Below, one piece after another: positions 43,965-53,060 of a stretch of 64,000 nt of DNA. Under the pieces are notes generated by a model. That model saw nothing but the letters and a program-made list of their open reading frames with translations. It was not told the origin of the DNA and did not search any database. A program made the position numbers and the translations under genes. The DNA comes from Symbiodinium sp. CCMP2592 (Eukaryota > Sar > Dinophyceae > Suessiales > Symbiodiniaceae), in assembly GCA_905221615.1 (NCBI GenBank), contig CAJNDT010000990.1:1-64000 (forward strand). The letters are read 5' to 3'. Within the stretch, counting starts at the first letter, position 1; the number at the start of each line of letters is the position of its first letter.

Positions 43965-44066
43965 TTTTATGCGTCTCAGAGCGGGGCTGCGCTTTCCAAC
44001 CTTCTGCTCGTCTAGCGCCTGCGCCGTTTCACCCGGGTTCCACCTAAAAGCCCAAACTCTAGACAT
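43572..44066 (-). CDS. Possible repeat protein encoded by the minisatellite
   Basis: ATG start at 44066, then a unique N-terminal part of about 36 residues (SRVWAFRWNPGETAQALDEQ, then KVGKRSPALRRIKSGS). This is followed by about 17 copies of a seven-residue basic repeat, Gly-Ser-Leu-Lys-Ala-Ser-Met or Gly-Ser-Val/Leu-Lys-Gly. It stops where one unit carries TATAAG, leaving several more units outside the frame. A Lys every seven residues would give a regularly charged, disordered or coiled chain. A 21-bp array stays open easily, so the repeat part alone is weak evidence; the N-terminal segment is the better sign. Confidence 0.33.
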   Translation of the reverse strand: MSRVWAFRWNPGETAQALDEQKVGKRSPALRRIKSGSVKGSLKGSMGSLKGSVKGSLKAFVKGSLKGSMGPLKASMGSLKGSMGSLKGSMGSLKGPAGSLKASMGSLKASMGSLKASMGSLKASMGSLKASMGSLQASMGSLKASMGSLKAFVKGSLKGSMGSL

Positions 44067-44396
44067 CTAAGGACTCACATAATTGAAGGGATCTATAGGC
44101 ATTCAATAAGGGTAATAGGGTTCAGGGATGGGGTTTATAGCACTAGGGATCCAAGGACTCATATGATAAGGCTTTTTGGGCCCAAGGACCATACTATGTA
44201 AGGCTTTTGGGCTATTTTGATGCCCAGGTAAAGCCTAAACGGCCTAACTAAACCGCAAAACTCCCAAAGCCTAAACCCTAAACCTCTACAAACCCCTAAG
44301 CCCTAAGAGGTGTTCCAGGGTGCTCCTCGGGGCTTTAGGAGCTCTTGGAGCTTTCGGATACGTTTTGTGCAACTGGGGGGGGGGGGGGTCGGGGTG
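44067..44396. other. Spacer with G run
   Basis: Telomere-like words 44270-44300; a G run at 44375-44388. Confidence 0.45.
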
Positions 44397-44527
44397 TCAA
44401 AGGGAAAAGGAGGGACCCTAAATGGGGACCCCTACCCTATAATGGGCTATAAAATGGGTATATAATAGCTATATTAAGGGTATATACCTAGGGGTCCTTA
44501 TTAAGGGTCCCTCCGTTTACCCTTGGA
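44397..44527. mobile_element. Foldback element, family F (copy F3)
   Basis: TCAAAGGGAAAAGGAGGGAC at the left, CCGTTTACCCTTGGA at the right; core identical in order to F1. Flanks share only GTG. Confidence 0.88.
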
Positions 44528-45181
44528 GTGTGGGCTGCAAGCTTGTTTCGGGGTATAGCAAATGTAGGGTTGGATGCCTAAGGGCCAATGTCATGGTGTG
44601 TTGACCTAGGCGACAACACTTATAATAACACACACGAAAACTCCAGGGTATCTTCTTTGGATTGAATGTTGTGGGGCCATTGTCGGGGCTCTCGAAACCA
44701 AGCACTTAAGGATCTTGTTCGGTTTTTCGAAGCAACGCCCAAGACCCCGAACTCCGTGGCAGCTGTGACGCTGCCGTGTTAAGGACATCGCTGCAAGTTG
44801 CCACAACAGCGACCACATCTCACTTATCGTATATCCAGCTCCTCGACAAACGCCCAAAATCACGGCCTGCGTCGCCTGAGCCGCCTAGCACAAAGAGTTT
44901 CGGCTTTAGGGTTTAGATCACGGCTTCGGGCTTGTTCGATGTCGAAACTTCACCTTACCTTAGCGCCTTAAAGTCCTAAGCCATAAATCCTTCAGAAACT
45001 CCTAGACCCCGCCACTACACCCTATTACACCCCAAATACCAATATTCAGGACAATAAGAGCTCTACTAAAGGGCCCTTGGGGGGTCCTGGCGGAGGGCCG
45101 CGTCTGCAAGGACCCTTTCAATAAGAAATTGGGATATCTAGGTTCGACCTGAGGGTCTGGATATCAACAACCCCGAATACA
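44528..45181. other. Segment without supported gene
   Basis: Minus frames at 44517-44705 and 44606-44863 overlap in different phases and may hide a decayed gene. 45040-45120 is a mixed patch. Nothing firm. Confidence 0.3.
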
Positions 45182-45268
45182 GGTAGGTTCATGGGTGGTT
45201 AGAAGCAGGGTGTATAACCTAGATTAGGTGACTTATAACCCCCGTATAACTACCCATGAACCTCCAAG
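45182..45268. mobile_element. Foldback element, family C (copy C3, short)
   Basis: GTAGGTTCATGGGTGGTTAG and ATAACTACCCATGAACCTCC arms; shorter centre than C2. Confidence 0.82.
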
Positions 45269-45318
45269 CAGGGTTTTGGGGCATACTGTAGCATAATCAC
45301 AAGCAGCAGTCGCCAAGA

Positions 45319-45777
45319 ATGATACTGGTCGCGACCAGGGATTACGAGCGGGTCAGTAAGCGAATATGGGAGTTCCAGAGAAAGCGGAGCCTAATATGGA
45401 CCTTCAACGACGGGATCCTAGAACGATTCCACGTTGGATTTTTAGGTTTGGGTTGGGGGTTTCAGGAGTGCTGGGCTTGGGGTCTAAGTCGTGAGCTTAA
45501 TTACGGGCTGGCAGGATCTGGTGCTGCATCCTATAATGTCTGCCATGTCCTAGCCAGGAGCACTAGAAAAAGGATGGCAAGCATGAATGCTCACCAGCGC
45601 AGTGGCGCTAGATCTGCAATCGTATTCCGCAAGCAGAAACAACTGAGGGACCAACCCTCAGGTACTCAAACCGACAGTTTTATTTCTGCATACGTTCTTC
45701 CACGCGAAACGTTTCCCTGGCTTAGGTTCATGGCTCGCATAGACCTCAGGTATTATAGGGGCCTCAATTTAGAATAG
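45319..45777 (+). CDS. Possible ORF, basic, unknown product (152 codons)
   Basis: ATG-initiated plus frame with a basic N-terminus (RDYERVSKRIWEFQRKRSLI), a TTTAGGTTTGGG-derived middle, and a second plausible part (HVLARSTRKRMASMNAHQRS, then FRKQKQLRDQPSGTQTDSF). The N-terminal DNA at 45366-45422 loosely resembles family A (ATGGGAGTTCCAGAGAAAGC, then GGGATCCTA), so part of it may be an old element. It ends inside family I copy I7. Length near chance expectation. Confidence 0.27.
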   Translation: MILVATRDYERVSKRIWEFQRKRSLIWTFNDGILERFHVGFLGLGWGFQECWAWGLSRELNYGLAGSGAASYNVCHVLARSTRKRMASMNAHQRSGARSAIVFRKQKQLRDQPSGTQTDSFISAYVLPRETFPWLRFMARIDLRYYRGLNLE

Positions 45778-45857
45778 GGTTTTGGAGCCCAGTATACAAG
45801 AGTTATAATAAGGAACCCCAAAAATAGTATTGGTAACTTCTTAGCCCCCGATAGTTT
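45752..45857. mobile_element. Foldback element, family I (copy I7)
   Basis: TATTATAGGGGCCTCAATTT, AATAGGGTTTTGGAGCCC, ATAATAAGGAACCCC and AATAGTATTGGTAACTTC in family order. Confidence 0.8.
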
Positions 45858-45867
45858 GGGGCCCAAT

Positions 45868-45868
45868 A

Positions 45869-45905
<37 letters not shown>
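45868..45905. repeat. TA microsatellite beside I7
   Basis: Uninterrupted TA run. It is followed by ATAGTAAGGAACCCCGACAA, another fragment of family I interior, so the TA run has grown inside element-derived DNA. Confidence 0.9.
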
Positions 45906-45909
<4 letters not shown>

Positions 45910-47439
45910 AATGTAATCATAGTAAGGAACCCCGACAATAGGGTTGGGCCCCCTATAGTAGGGTGCTGTTGAGTTACAGTCCGTTCTAGTTAGGGTCCTT
46001 CTCGTAGTGCACCCTATGCCAGCCCCCGGAGAGCCGGAGAGGACCAATCCCAAGATCCAAAAGCCCGTCAAACATACATATATATATATATGTATGTATG
46101 TATACGGACTTTATGTATGTATTTATATACATGCAATACGTATGTGGCAGTATATATATATATGTATATGTATATCTACAGAGAGACTTGTCCCTAGAAG
46201 GTAACAAGGACGCTTACCATGCCAAAACATCGGACGCCACAGCCCCCTTTGAAAAACCTCAGTAAAACCAATAAAAGAGCTTAACCACGCATAAAAGAGG
46301 GGACCCTCAACAAATGGATGTCCTGATGAAGCCCTGGCGACGCCCCCTACGCATTGCAAAAGCCTATAACACCCATGAGTTTTCGCTTGCAATACCCGGT
46401 GAACTGCTATAACGGCGCTACGAAAGCCCGTAAACACCCTCTTACTTACCGGAAAAACCCGAAACAGCCTTCATTAAGGCTGAAACTCCATAGACTTCCT
46501 ACACCCTAAACCCCTGAACCCTAGAAGCCCAAGCCCTAAGCCGTTCCCAGAGACTCCAACATCCCCAAATTAAGGAATATCCCTTCATTACGGTAGGAAC
46601 CTTAATATGATTTTTAAGGTGCGTTTTGGAGTCTCTGGGTAGCTTTTGAGAACACAAAAATGGCGCCGGACCTCGCTGCCGAAGGCGGCTGGCCAGATCT
46701 TTTCCCGAACCTCTTCGTCCAGGCGCGAAGCCTTGTAGGGCAGTTATTATCGAAAAAGCATATGTAGGGTCCAGGGTTTAGGATTGGGGTTTGGGGTTGA
46801 GGTTTAAGGTTTAGGGTTTAGGACTAAGGTTTACGGTTAGGGTTTAGGATTAAGGTTTAGGATTAGGGTTTATGATTAGGGTTTAGGATTACAATCAGCC
46901 AAGCATAGTTAATTACAATCCAGTAACAACAATCAACTAATCATAGTAGCAACAGTCATTAAGAATAGTGATAGTAGCAGTAATTAACAATAACAGTCAT
47001 AATACTTCACCGCAACTATAATATGAGTCGTACCAATAAACGAAAAAGTGTTGAAGCTTTAGGAAATTGAGGAATCAGGAAATGCCAACTCTCAATGCCG
47101 AACCCTCAACCCTAAACCCACAAATCCTGATAAACACACCAAGCCCCAAATCCCAAACCTTAAACCCAAGGCCAGAAAAATCCCGAACCGGCGATACCCC
47201 TAAGGCTAGGGATGCCCGTGAAGGCATGGCAGATCTCTTCGCGGGTTAGAGTTTAGGACTTCTGACTCGGGTTTTGCGGTTCACTCACTGGCCCAAAACC
47301 CAAGGAAGTAAAAGTTGAAACTTTCAGAATCGACTACCTTATAAGAACCCCAAAATTGAAAAGTTGAGTTTACAGCCAATAAGTTCATAGTGCAAGGGCC
47401 GAAGGCTTTGAACGCGGTGTTTTCGGTTAGAGGTGTCAC
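45906..47439. other. Spacer with TA/TATG patch, D-like element and degenerate TTTAGGG
   Basis: 46074-46180 TA/TATG microsatellite. 46546-46639 a foldback with arms CCCAGAGACTCCAA and complement (family D variant D7). 46765-46890 TTTAGGATTAAGG-type array. 46900-47010 AATCATAGTAGCAACAGTC-like AT-rich patch. The minus frame 46123-46437 is unsupported. Confidence 0.5.
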
Positions 47440-47540
47440 TATAGGGGCCTTAATAATTAGACTAGGGTGTTTGGGCCCACTATACTTTACTTATATTAAG
47501 GAACCGCCAAAATAGTATTGGTAATTAATTCGGCCCTGGT
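47440..47540. mobile_element. Foldback element, family I (copy I1)
   Basis: TATAGGGGCCTTAATAATTA left arm, AATAGTATTGGTAATTAATT right part, core GGGCCCACTATACTTTAC. Confidence 0.83.
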
Positions 47541-47819
47541 ATTACTAGTACCGGTCAGAGCTTCTGTGACACAACCGCTCTGCAGAAACTCTGCACCATC
47601 TCTGCGCGCGACGTCTCTTTTGGTCTTTCCCTGCAGTACGGCGGTCTGCAACCCAAAAAGATGCTTCCGAAAAAAAGGGGGGGTGCCTTAGCATGCAGTA
47701 GATATTTCCTGCTAGGGTTCAGGGGATAGGCATACTGGAACCCACTGCCGTGGCTTTGCTGCAACACAGTGGTTGCTGCTTAAGAGGATGCAAAACTAAA
47801 TCTGAAAGAACTTTACCAG

Positions 47820-48007
47820 AACGGTGAAGTTTAGCATTTGTGGATAGCTCTGAAGGGAGCTGCAGTTTAGAACAACCCCCCCACTTGGTGCAGGTTGCTG
47901 GTTCCCCCGAAGTCCTGGCGCCTGCACTCAACCCGGCCGTGCACCCGAAAGTGCGACTGTACCGAGCCGGTGCAAGGCTGGGATGGGGAAACGCAGCTGC
48001 GTTCCAG
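47820..48007 (+). CDS. Possible exon ending at a canonical donor
   Basis: Plus frame reading EGSCSLEQPPHLVQVAGSPE, then VLAPALNPAVHPKVRLYRAG and ARLGWGNAAAFQ, reaching GCGTTCCAG|GTGAGG, a consensus splice donor. The open frame continues only 13 codons past it to TAG. The 5' limit is uncertain. The minus strand is open too (47719-47931). No family recognised. Confidence 0.35.
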
Positions 48008-48172
48008 GTGAGGAATGTAAGGGTGCCGGAAAATTCTGAATTCTAGGAGACTCTCGGGCGCGTCGTGCATCTTGTGATTATGTGTTATAGGGATGTGGTA
48101 CTTCTGGCTCGCTCTCGTGTCGATGACGAAATATTAAAGCAGTCTGATACAAAACGCACCCTCTAGCTGCCC

Positions 48173-49692
48173 TCAAGGGACCTCTCGCTCATGTGCAAGC
48201 TGCTCATGGAAGGATGCACCACCACCGCCACCGCCACCCCCTCGCCGGTCTTCGGGCCGAGCATGGTTGGGGACCTCCGCCTCCATGAGGTCCTCAAGTA
48301 GCTCAACTGGAGAAGCTGAGCTGCCCTGAGTCTCCAGAGCTAAGATTTCCTAGGCTGTTCAGTGACCCACTGGGAACAAGTATATACTTTTTTAGGCTTC
48401 TTATATTATAATATATAGGAACCCAGAAACCTGAAAGTAAGAAAGTGTACCATTGAACAGCCTGGTTTCTGGGCTCAGATCGAAGATCTCCCGCTCCACG
48501 AAGTCAAGCCGACGATTCTCTGCCACATCCGTCAACCTGCGGCAAGCTTCTGCAAAGATCTCATTCGCGGGCTCCAAGAAGACGACACGATCTCCTGGGA
48601 CGACTATAGTATACTAGACTTACTAGTTGCTATGATGCACTACTAGAATATACTGCCATATACTAACATATACAGGCTTGGAGAGACTATAATACACTAT
48701 ACTAGGCGGTATAGTCTCCTGGGAACACCACTGTTGTGCATCGCTCCGGGATTTCCCACGCTCCCACTACCGGCCGGTCTGGCAGGGCCTTGCCGTGGAT
48801 CACTGCCACTGGGCTGACCCGGTAGGTGTGACGCATGTTCCTGGGTTCTTGTGAAGGGATGTAATTTCAGTTACCACAATAAGGAACCTAATTATCTACT
48901 ATAGATCCCTACAACCGTAGCTTAAAACTAACTTCCTTAACAACAATCCAGATTCATAAAGCGCAGCCTCAAAAGAACTGGAGGAAAAGGCTGAACCAGG
49001 AACCAGTGCCAAAGCCTTCTCGGCTGCTGCGCGAGGAAGTCGAGGATGCTATTCGCCTGCTCTATGGCGCAGATCGCCGCAGGGGAAGCATCCTCGGCAG
49101 GATATTCATAACAACACACAGGAAGCCAGTCAAGCTCTGCTTTGTGGTTCGTGCTATAAACCTGCATGAACTCGTCGAGCTTCGGGTCAACGATGTTCAC
49201 AAACCCAGCTTCACCGGCTGCGTCACTACTTGTGTACATGTCGTGGAAGGCGTTGAGCAGTTGCGCCTTGCAGCTGTGCGTCGGGTCTACTGGCACGGGA
49301 GATTTCAGAATCGGCAGGATCCAGCACTCATCACCGGGTAGAACCTTCTGTGTGGGGCCCGGGTAATGTACCACATTCAAGGTGACATGCTCCGGGTTTC
49401 TCTGCAGAATCCGAACCACCTTGACATGATACACTCTCGGCAACTCCATCGCCAGAAGGGTTCCTTTCTGTTTCTTCGTTTTCCGCTCCGAGGCTGTGAA
49501 CTTCAAAGTGGGAATACAAACTTGGCCTGCCTCAGGCCTTAGCACTTCTAGCAAGGGCTCCCATGACTGTCCCTTGTCCCTCACCCCGTCCACGCAGTGC
49601 TGAATTCTCGGTCGCAGGGCTGGATTAAGATCATCTAGGGCAACTTCAGGCTGCACTTGCTGCAAGGGCAGGCCGGCTGGAGCCTGATCCAT
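48173..49692 (-). CDS. Four-exon gene, unknown function (about 385 residues)
   Basis: The best gene in the window. Exon 1 runs from ATG 49692 (GGCCATGG context) and holds the longest open frame (to 48937 if unspliced). Exons 2 (48719-48840), 3 (48451-48594) and 4 (48173-48339) follow in matching phases 2, 1 and 1, ending at TGA. Introns: exon 1 to 2 needs a GC donor, at 48967 (127 nt) or 49015 (175 nt), with acceptor CCCAG|G; exon 2 to 3 is GA-AG, 124 nt; exon 3 to 4 is GT-AG, 111 nt. The protein begins acidic/Pro-rich and has a basic patch (ASERKTKKQKGT) near residue 70. A beta-rich middle (VYHVKVVRILQRNPEHVTLN) is followed by a similar strand pattern in exons 2-3 (RHTYRVSPVAVIHGKALPD; PGDRVVFLEP). 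It ends in a poly-Gly stretch and a charged tail. Two PGD motifs (LPGDECWILP; FPGDRVVFLEP) in like settings suggest an internal duplication. I recognise no family. A broken coding-like stretch precedes the ATG. Confidence 0.62.
48340..48450 (-). other. GT-AG intron (exon 3/4)
   Basis: GTACACTTTC donor and AAATCTTAG acceptor, 111 nt, phase 1. AGGCTGTTCA at the end of exon 3 is complementary to TGAACAGCCT just inside the acceptor. CCCAGAAACC in exon 3 is complementary to GGTTTCTGGG in the intron. So intron ends and exon edge form an inverted repeat. A CTAG|G acceptor 10 nt earlier would break the frame. Confidence 0.55.
48595..48718 (-). other. GA-AG intron with target-site-like direct repeat (introner-like)
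   Basis: TCCCAGGAGA occurs at both exon borders (plus-strand 48591-48600 and 48715-48724). Between the copies lie short inverted ends GACTATA and TATAGTC. The protein needs one copy only, so 124 nt must be removed. Of the positions the repeat allows, only GA...AG ends in AG. AT-rich interior with CTAGTATA-type words. Confidence 0.7.
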
Positions 49693-49879
49693 GGCCAAGT
49701 TCGCAGCAAACCGAGCTCTGAATACGATAACGGGTAGAATAACGCTTCAGATTACAACAGCAAGCACGATGAAGACCACAATCATAATGGTAGACTCATG
49801 TTCCGAAAGGTTTGAGCCCTTGAGCTTTGAAGACAGTATTGCGATTTCTGGCGTGAGCACACCGACGCAGCAAACAAGA
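49693..49879 (-). pseudogene. Coding-like 5' extension broken by one in-frame TGA
   Basis: Upstream of ATG 49692 the same minus frame continues. It reads a soluble segment (GVLTPEIAILSSKLKGSNLS) and a hydrophobic run (TIMIVVFIVLAVVI), then a TGA at 49747-49749. A second hydrophobic run (SVILPVIVFRARFAANLA) leads into the ATG. The hydrophobic pattern on both sides of the TGA suggests a former membrane segment. It could be a pseudogene lesion, a recoded codon or a sequence error. The plus strand is also open here from an ATG sharing the same CCATGG, which weakens the case. Confidence 0.32.
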
Positions 49880-50087
49880 TGGGAATTTCCGAAAATTAGG
49901 GGAACCTTAATTTGGTGTCCTTATAGTAAGGATCCTACTATTTAGGGTACTATATTAGGGTCCCCTACTTTCGGAAACGCAAAAACCCTAAACCCTTATA
50001 GAGCCCTTTAAAGGAACCCTATAGTACTCTTGTAGTAACCCTTATAGTGAACCCTATATTAGGGTCCCCTATTTTCGGAAATGCCCA
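49880..50087. mobile_element. Family A element with a second right arm (copy A6, composite)
   Basis: TGGGAATTTCCGAAAATTAG to TTTCGGAAACGC (49880-49980) is a family A copy. 100 bp later another right end (TATATTAGGGTCCCCTATTT, to ATGCCCA) appears. GA flanks the outer ends. Between them lie CCCTAAACCC and CCTTTAAAGG words. Either tandem capture of a second copy or internal expansion. Confidence 0.78.
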
Positions 50088-50685
50088 GATAGACCCCCAA
50101 GCCGCAATGCCAAAACCAGTGGCCTCCAATGCTTTGCAAGAGCTTCTACCATAGGGCCCCAAAGAGGTTCCTTTTTGGGGTTCATATTTAGAATCCGAAA
50201 AGGTAATCCCAAAAAGGAACTACTATGGGGCCCATGGGTAGGCTGAAGACAGATGTCAGATAGGGGCCGTAAGGCTCCTATAAAGACTACTGACAAGGAA
50301 CTATAAGTGGGTTCCTTTAAGGGTTCCTATAGGGGCCGTAGTAATTGGAATAAGGTTCTGGGGCGAGATTATAGTGGAATTAAAATCAGGAACCCCGAAG
50401 AATAATATTGATAACTACCCCAGCTTCTATATTACATGCTATTCCGTGGGATTTTAGAGGGGTTGCAGGGACTGAAATGGGCACAGGGTTTTGACCTAGG
50501 CGTAAGTCGATCCTCCATCCCAGCAGTGCCTGAAATGGGATTGTGTTAGCAGTACATCTGCAACTTACCTGCCCAGTATCCTAGGGGAACTAAAGGTTGA
50601 CATTTGGGATCATAATGTAGGCGAGTTAGTACTCTTCTACTATGACAGGGGTCGATCGGCCTCGATTGCCGCACTTTGTCTGTAG
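50088..50685. other. Spacer with family I element and small palindrome
   Basis: 50155-50225: CCCCAAAGAGGTTCCTTTTT and AAAAAGGAACTACTATGGGG form a foldback with loop. 50327-50432 is a family I copy (CTATAGGGGCCGTAGTAATT, GGGGCGAGATTATAG, AATAATATTGATAACTACCC). No gene. Confidence 0.6.
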
Positions 50686-50689
50686 GCAT

Positions 50690-51085
50690 GCAGGGACATG
50701 CAGGGACAATGTGCACATGTCCATGCTACCAAGCCATCCAATGCACTGATCCCTGCACAAACAATGATAACGGACATGCTATCAACCATTCCATTGGCGA
50801 GTGCATCCATGCCCCAAACCATGATAGCGTCCATGTTACCAACCCATCCGTTGGTCAGCGCATCTATGCCCAAATCGCGTGATAACATCCATGCTGCCAG
50901 CCCGTCCATTGGCCAGTGCATCCATGCCCAGACCAAGATAGCGTCCATGCTACCAACCCATCCATTGGCCAGCGCAACCTATCCCTTGGCCAGTGTATCC
51001 ATCCCCAAACGAGGGTAACGTCCATGCTATCAGCCCATCCATTGGCCAGTGCATCCATGCCCAAGCCATGATGACGTCCGTGCTG
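50690..51085. repeat. Minisatellite, about 57-bp unit, six to seven copies
   Basis: Landmark CATCCATGCCC recurs at about 50804, 50861, 50919, 50996 and 51052 with earlier diverged units. The unit also holds GATAGCGTCCATGCTACC and AACCCATCCATTGGCCAGTG. One unit has an extra 20-bp partial copy. The period is near a multiple of three, so a minus frame (50640-50948) gives a repeated Met/Asp/Ala/Trp peptide. I treat this as a by-product. Confidence 0.9.
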
Positions 51086-51649
51086 CTGCATCCTCCAACC
51101 CGTCCTGCAGAAACAGACCACTGTGAGATTCAGCAGAATTTTCCACGTAGAAAAACAGTGTTGTGTCATTTTTTGGGTTCTGCTGCACACATCATGGTAA
51201 CGGGGACGCCATCTTAAAGCATGCTAAGTATCAGCCCTGCCGTGCTCATCCAGCGCGTCGTTGTGTGCATAGAAGATACCGGCCGTATAGTCAGATATCA
51301 CACACACACACACCCCACGATTTAGGGATTAATGTTTAGGGTTTGGTTTCGGCGTAACACTCTATACCTTGCAATCCTCAACCCCAAACTTTCTCTTGGG
51401 CAGGGAAGCATGCTGAAGCTGATGCAAGGAGTAATCAATATTCTGTGTGAGCCGTAACGCCTAAAGCCCCAAACACAAAAATCTCAAGCCCTGACACGCG
51501 GAACCCAGGGCCCCGCACCCAAACCCGACAAAACCCTGCACAACCTGCTGCAAGTTTTATAAAAAAAAACACGACAACCAACACGAAACCCCAACTCACA
51601 AACCCCACTAAACGATATCAGACCCTATAGCCGTATATGTAGGGTGCTT
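51086..51649. other. Spacer
   Basis: CA run at 51299-51313, CCCAAAC words 51460-51600. No gene. Confidence 0.4.
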
Positions 51650-52088
51650 AATCATTTTAGTAGGGTTTTGCGGCATATTCTACTGTAGGTATAAAAAAGA
51701 ACCCCCCAGCATAGTATTGGTAGTTATGAAAGCCCCGATATTATATGAACCCCCCCCAAACCCTAAACCCTAACCCCCTAAACCCCAAACCCTAAACTCT
51801 GAGCATCCCTAGGGCTGGGCCCCCTGCCGCTTCGAGGATGTTGTTCGCTTTTTCACTGAGCTCCTGCGGAAGTCAGCTTGGGTCTGGGAGAAAGGGCTCG
51901 ACGTTCGGGGTCTTAATAATTAGAATGGTGTGCCTTTTTAAAGAGTACTGTACGGGCTCCTTTAAGGGTCCTATAAGGGATCTATATAGGGGTCTCAATA
52001 ATTAGAATAGGGTTGTAGGGCCCATTATACTATAATTATGATACGGAACCCCCAAAATCGTTTTGGTAAATATTGAGGCCCCTATAGT
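51650..52088. mobile_element. Family I elements (decayed copy, partial copy and intact copy I2)
   Basis: 51650-51745 matches the family I interior and right part (AGCATAGTATTGGTAGTTAT). 51910-51935 is a lone left arm (GGTCTTAATAATTAGAATGG). 51983-52088 is a full copy (GGGGTCTCAATAATTAGA to AATATTGAGGCCCCTATA). A CCCTAAA patch sits at 51757-51800. Confidence 0.75.
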
Positions 52089-52682
52089 ATGCTAGAAGCT
52101 GCTACAACATATTGCAGTATACGAGAACTTCTACAAATACTGTAATAGACTATCAAGTACTATACAATGTAGAGAACGTGATCTCTACGATATACTACAA
52201 TTTATATACTATGATCTACTATACCTACACAATTGTACCATCCTGTACGGGAATGTATTTTAAGAACTGGCTCTGGAAGGGTTTTGGTTTTGGGTCTGGG
52301 TTTGTTTGTATATGGGCACTTTAAGGGTATGTTAAAATTCCTCAAGCGTTCTATGACGGTTTTATACATGGGCTAAGGGTTCGATAAGGGCTCTACATTA
52401 TTCCTCTACTGAAGCGAATCCCTGGGAGTTATATATCTTGTTCCATTACCATAGTCTTTTTTCGTATTCATTGTATGTTATTTTCTTCTTGTACTATATC
52501 GTCTATTCTTATTGATGCTAAAGCACCAAAAAGGCAGTCAAGACTCAAAAAGGCCTTATCTCTGCTTCGCTTCCAAGGCCGCACGGGCCCAAACACCACA
52601 GGCCCGCAGAGGTTTCACGTGAAACTTCCCCTGAGCTACCGAAACCTACTTTTCTGTGGGGTTCCTATAAACTCTATACTAC
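52089..52682. other. AT-rich spacer
   Basis: 52095-52250 repeats TACTATA/ACTACA-type words, similar in style to the interior of the GA-AG intron at 48595. The frame 52475-52759 runs into element C6 and is unsupported. Confidence 0.4.
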
Positions 52683-52790
52683 TCGGAGGTTGCTGGGTGA
52701 GTATAAGTAGGGCTATAAGTAGGGTAACTGTAAGAAAATTCATATTCAGGGACTTATAAACCCACTGATAGCTCCCCACGAACCTCCAAG
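52683..52790. mobile_element. Foldback element, family C (copy C6, diverged)
   Basis: TCGGAGGTTGCTGGGTGAGT and CCCCACGAACCTCCAAG arms with GTATAAGTAGGGCTATAAGT. Confidence 0.78.
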
Positions 52791-52973
52791 TAGGGTTTAC
52801 AGTCAGAACCTACTGGGAAGCAGGTTCTGGTAGTTTATTTATATAAGTAAGCTACGGGCTTTGTTCATGATGTCCGCTTTTTGTTGCTGGCCCGGAGAGA
52901 CGGGGTTCAGTAATAACGCGTCTAAAACGCATTGCGTCCTAAAGAAGCCAAGCACAATGCACATGGGAGTTTC

Positions 52974-53060
52974 CGAAAATTGGGGTACCTTACTTTAGGG
53001 TCCTTATAATAAGGATCCTACTATTGGGGTGCTATATTAGGGTCCCCTATTTTCGGAAAC
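52974..53060. mobile_element. Foldback element, family A (copy A7)
   Basis: TGGGAGTTTCCGAAAATTGG to CTATTTTCGGAAAC. The terminal bases of the right arm have been replaced by a CA run. Confidence 0.82.

Noticed and set aside
49691-49945. Plus-strand ORF sharing the CCATGG with the main gene
   Set aside because: It reads reasonably for 60 codons but then enters a family A element, and it overlaps the better-supported minus gene. Noted as a competing reading, not listed.
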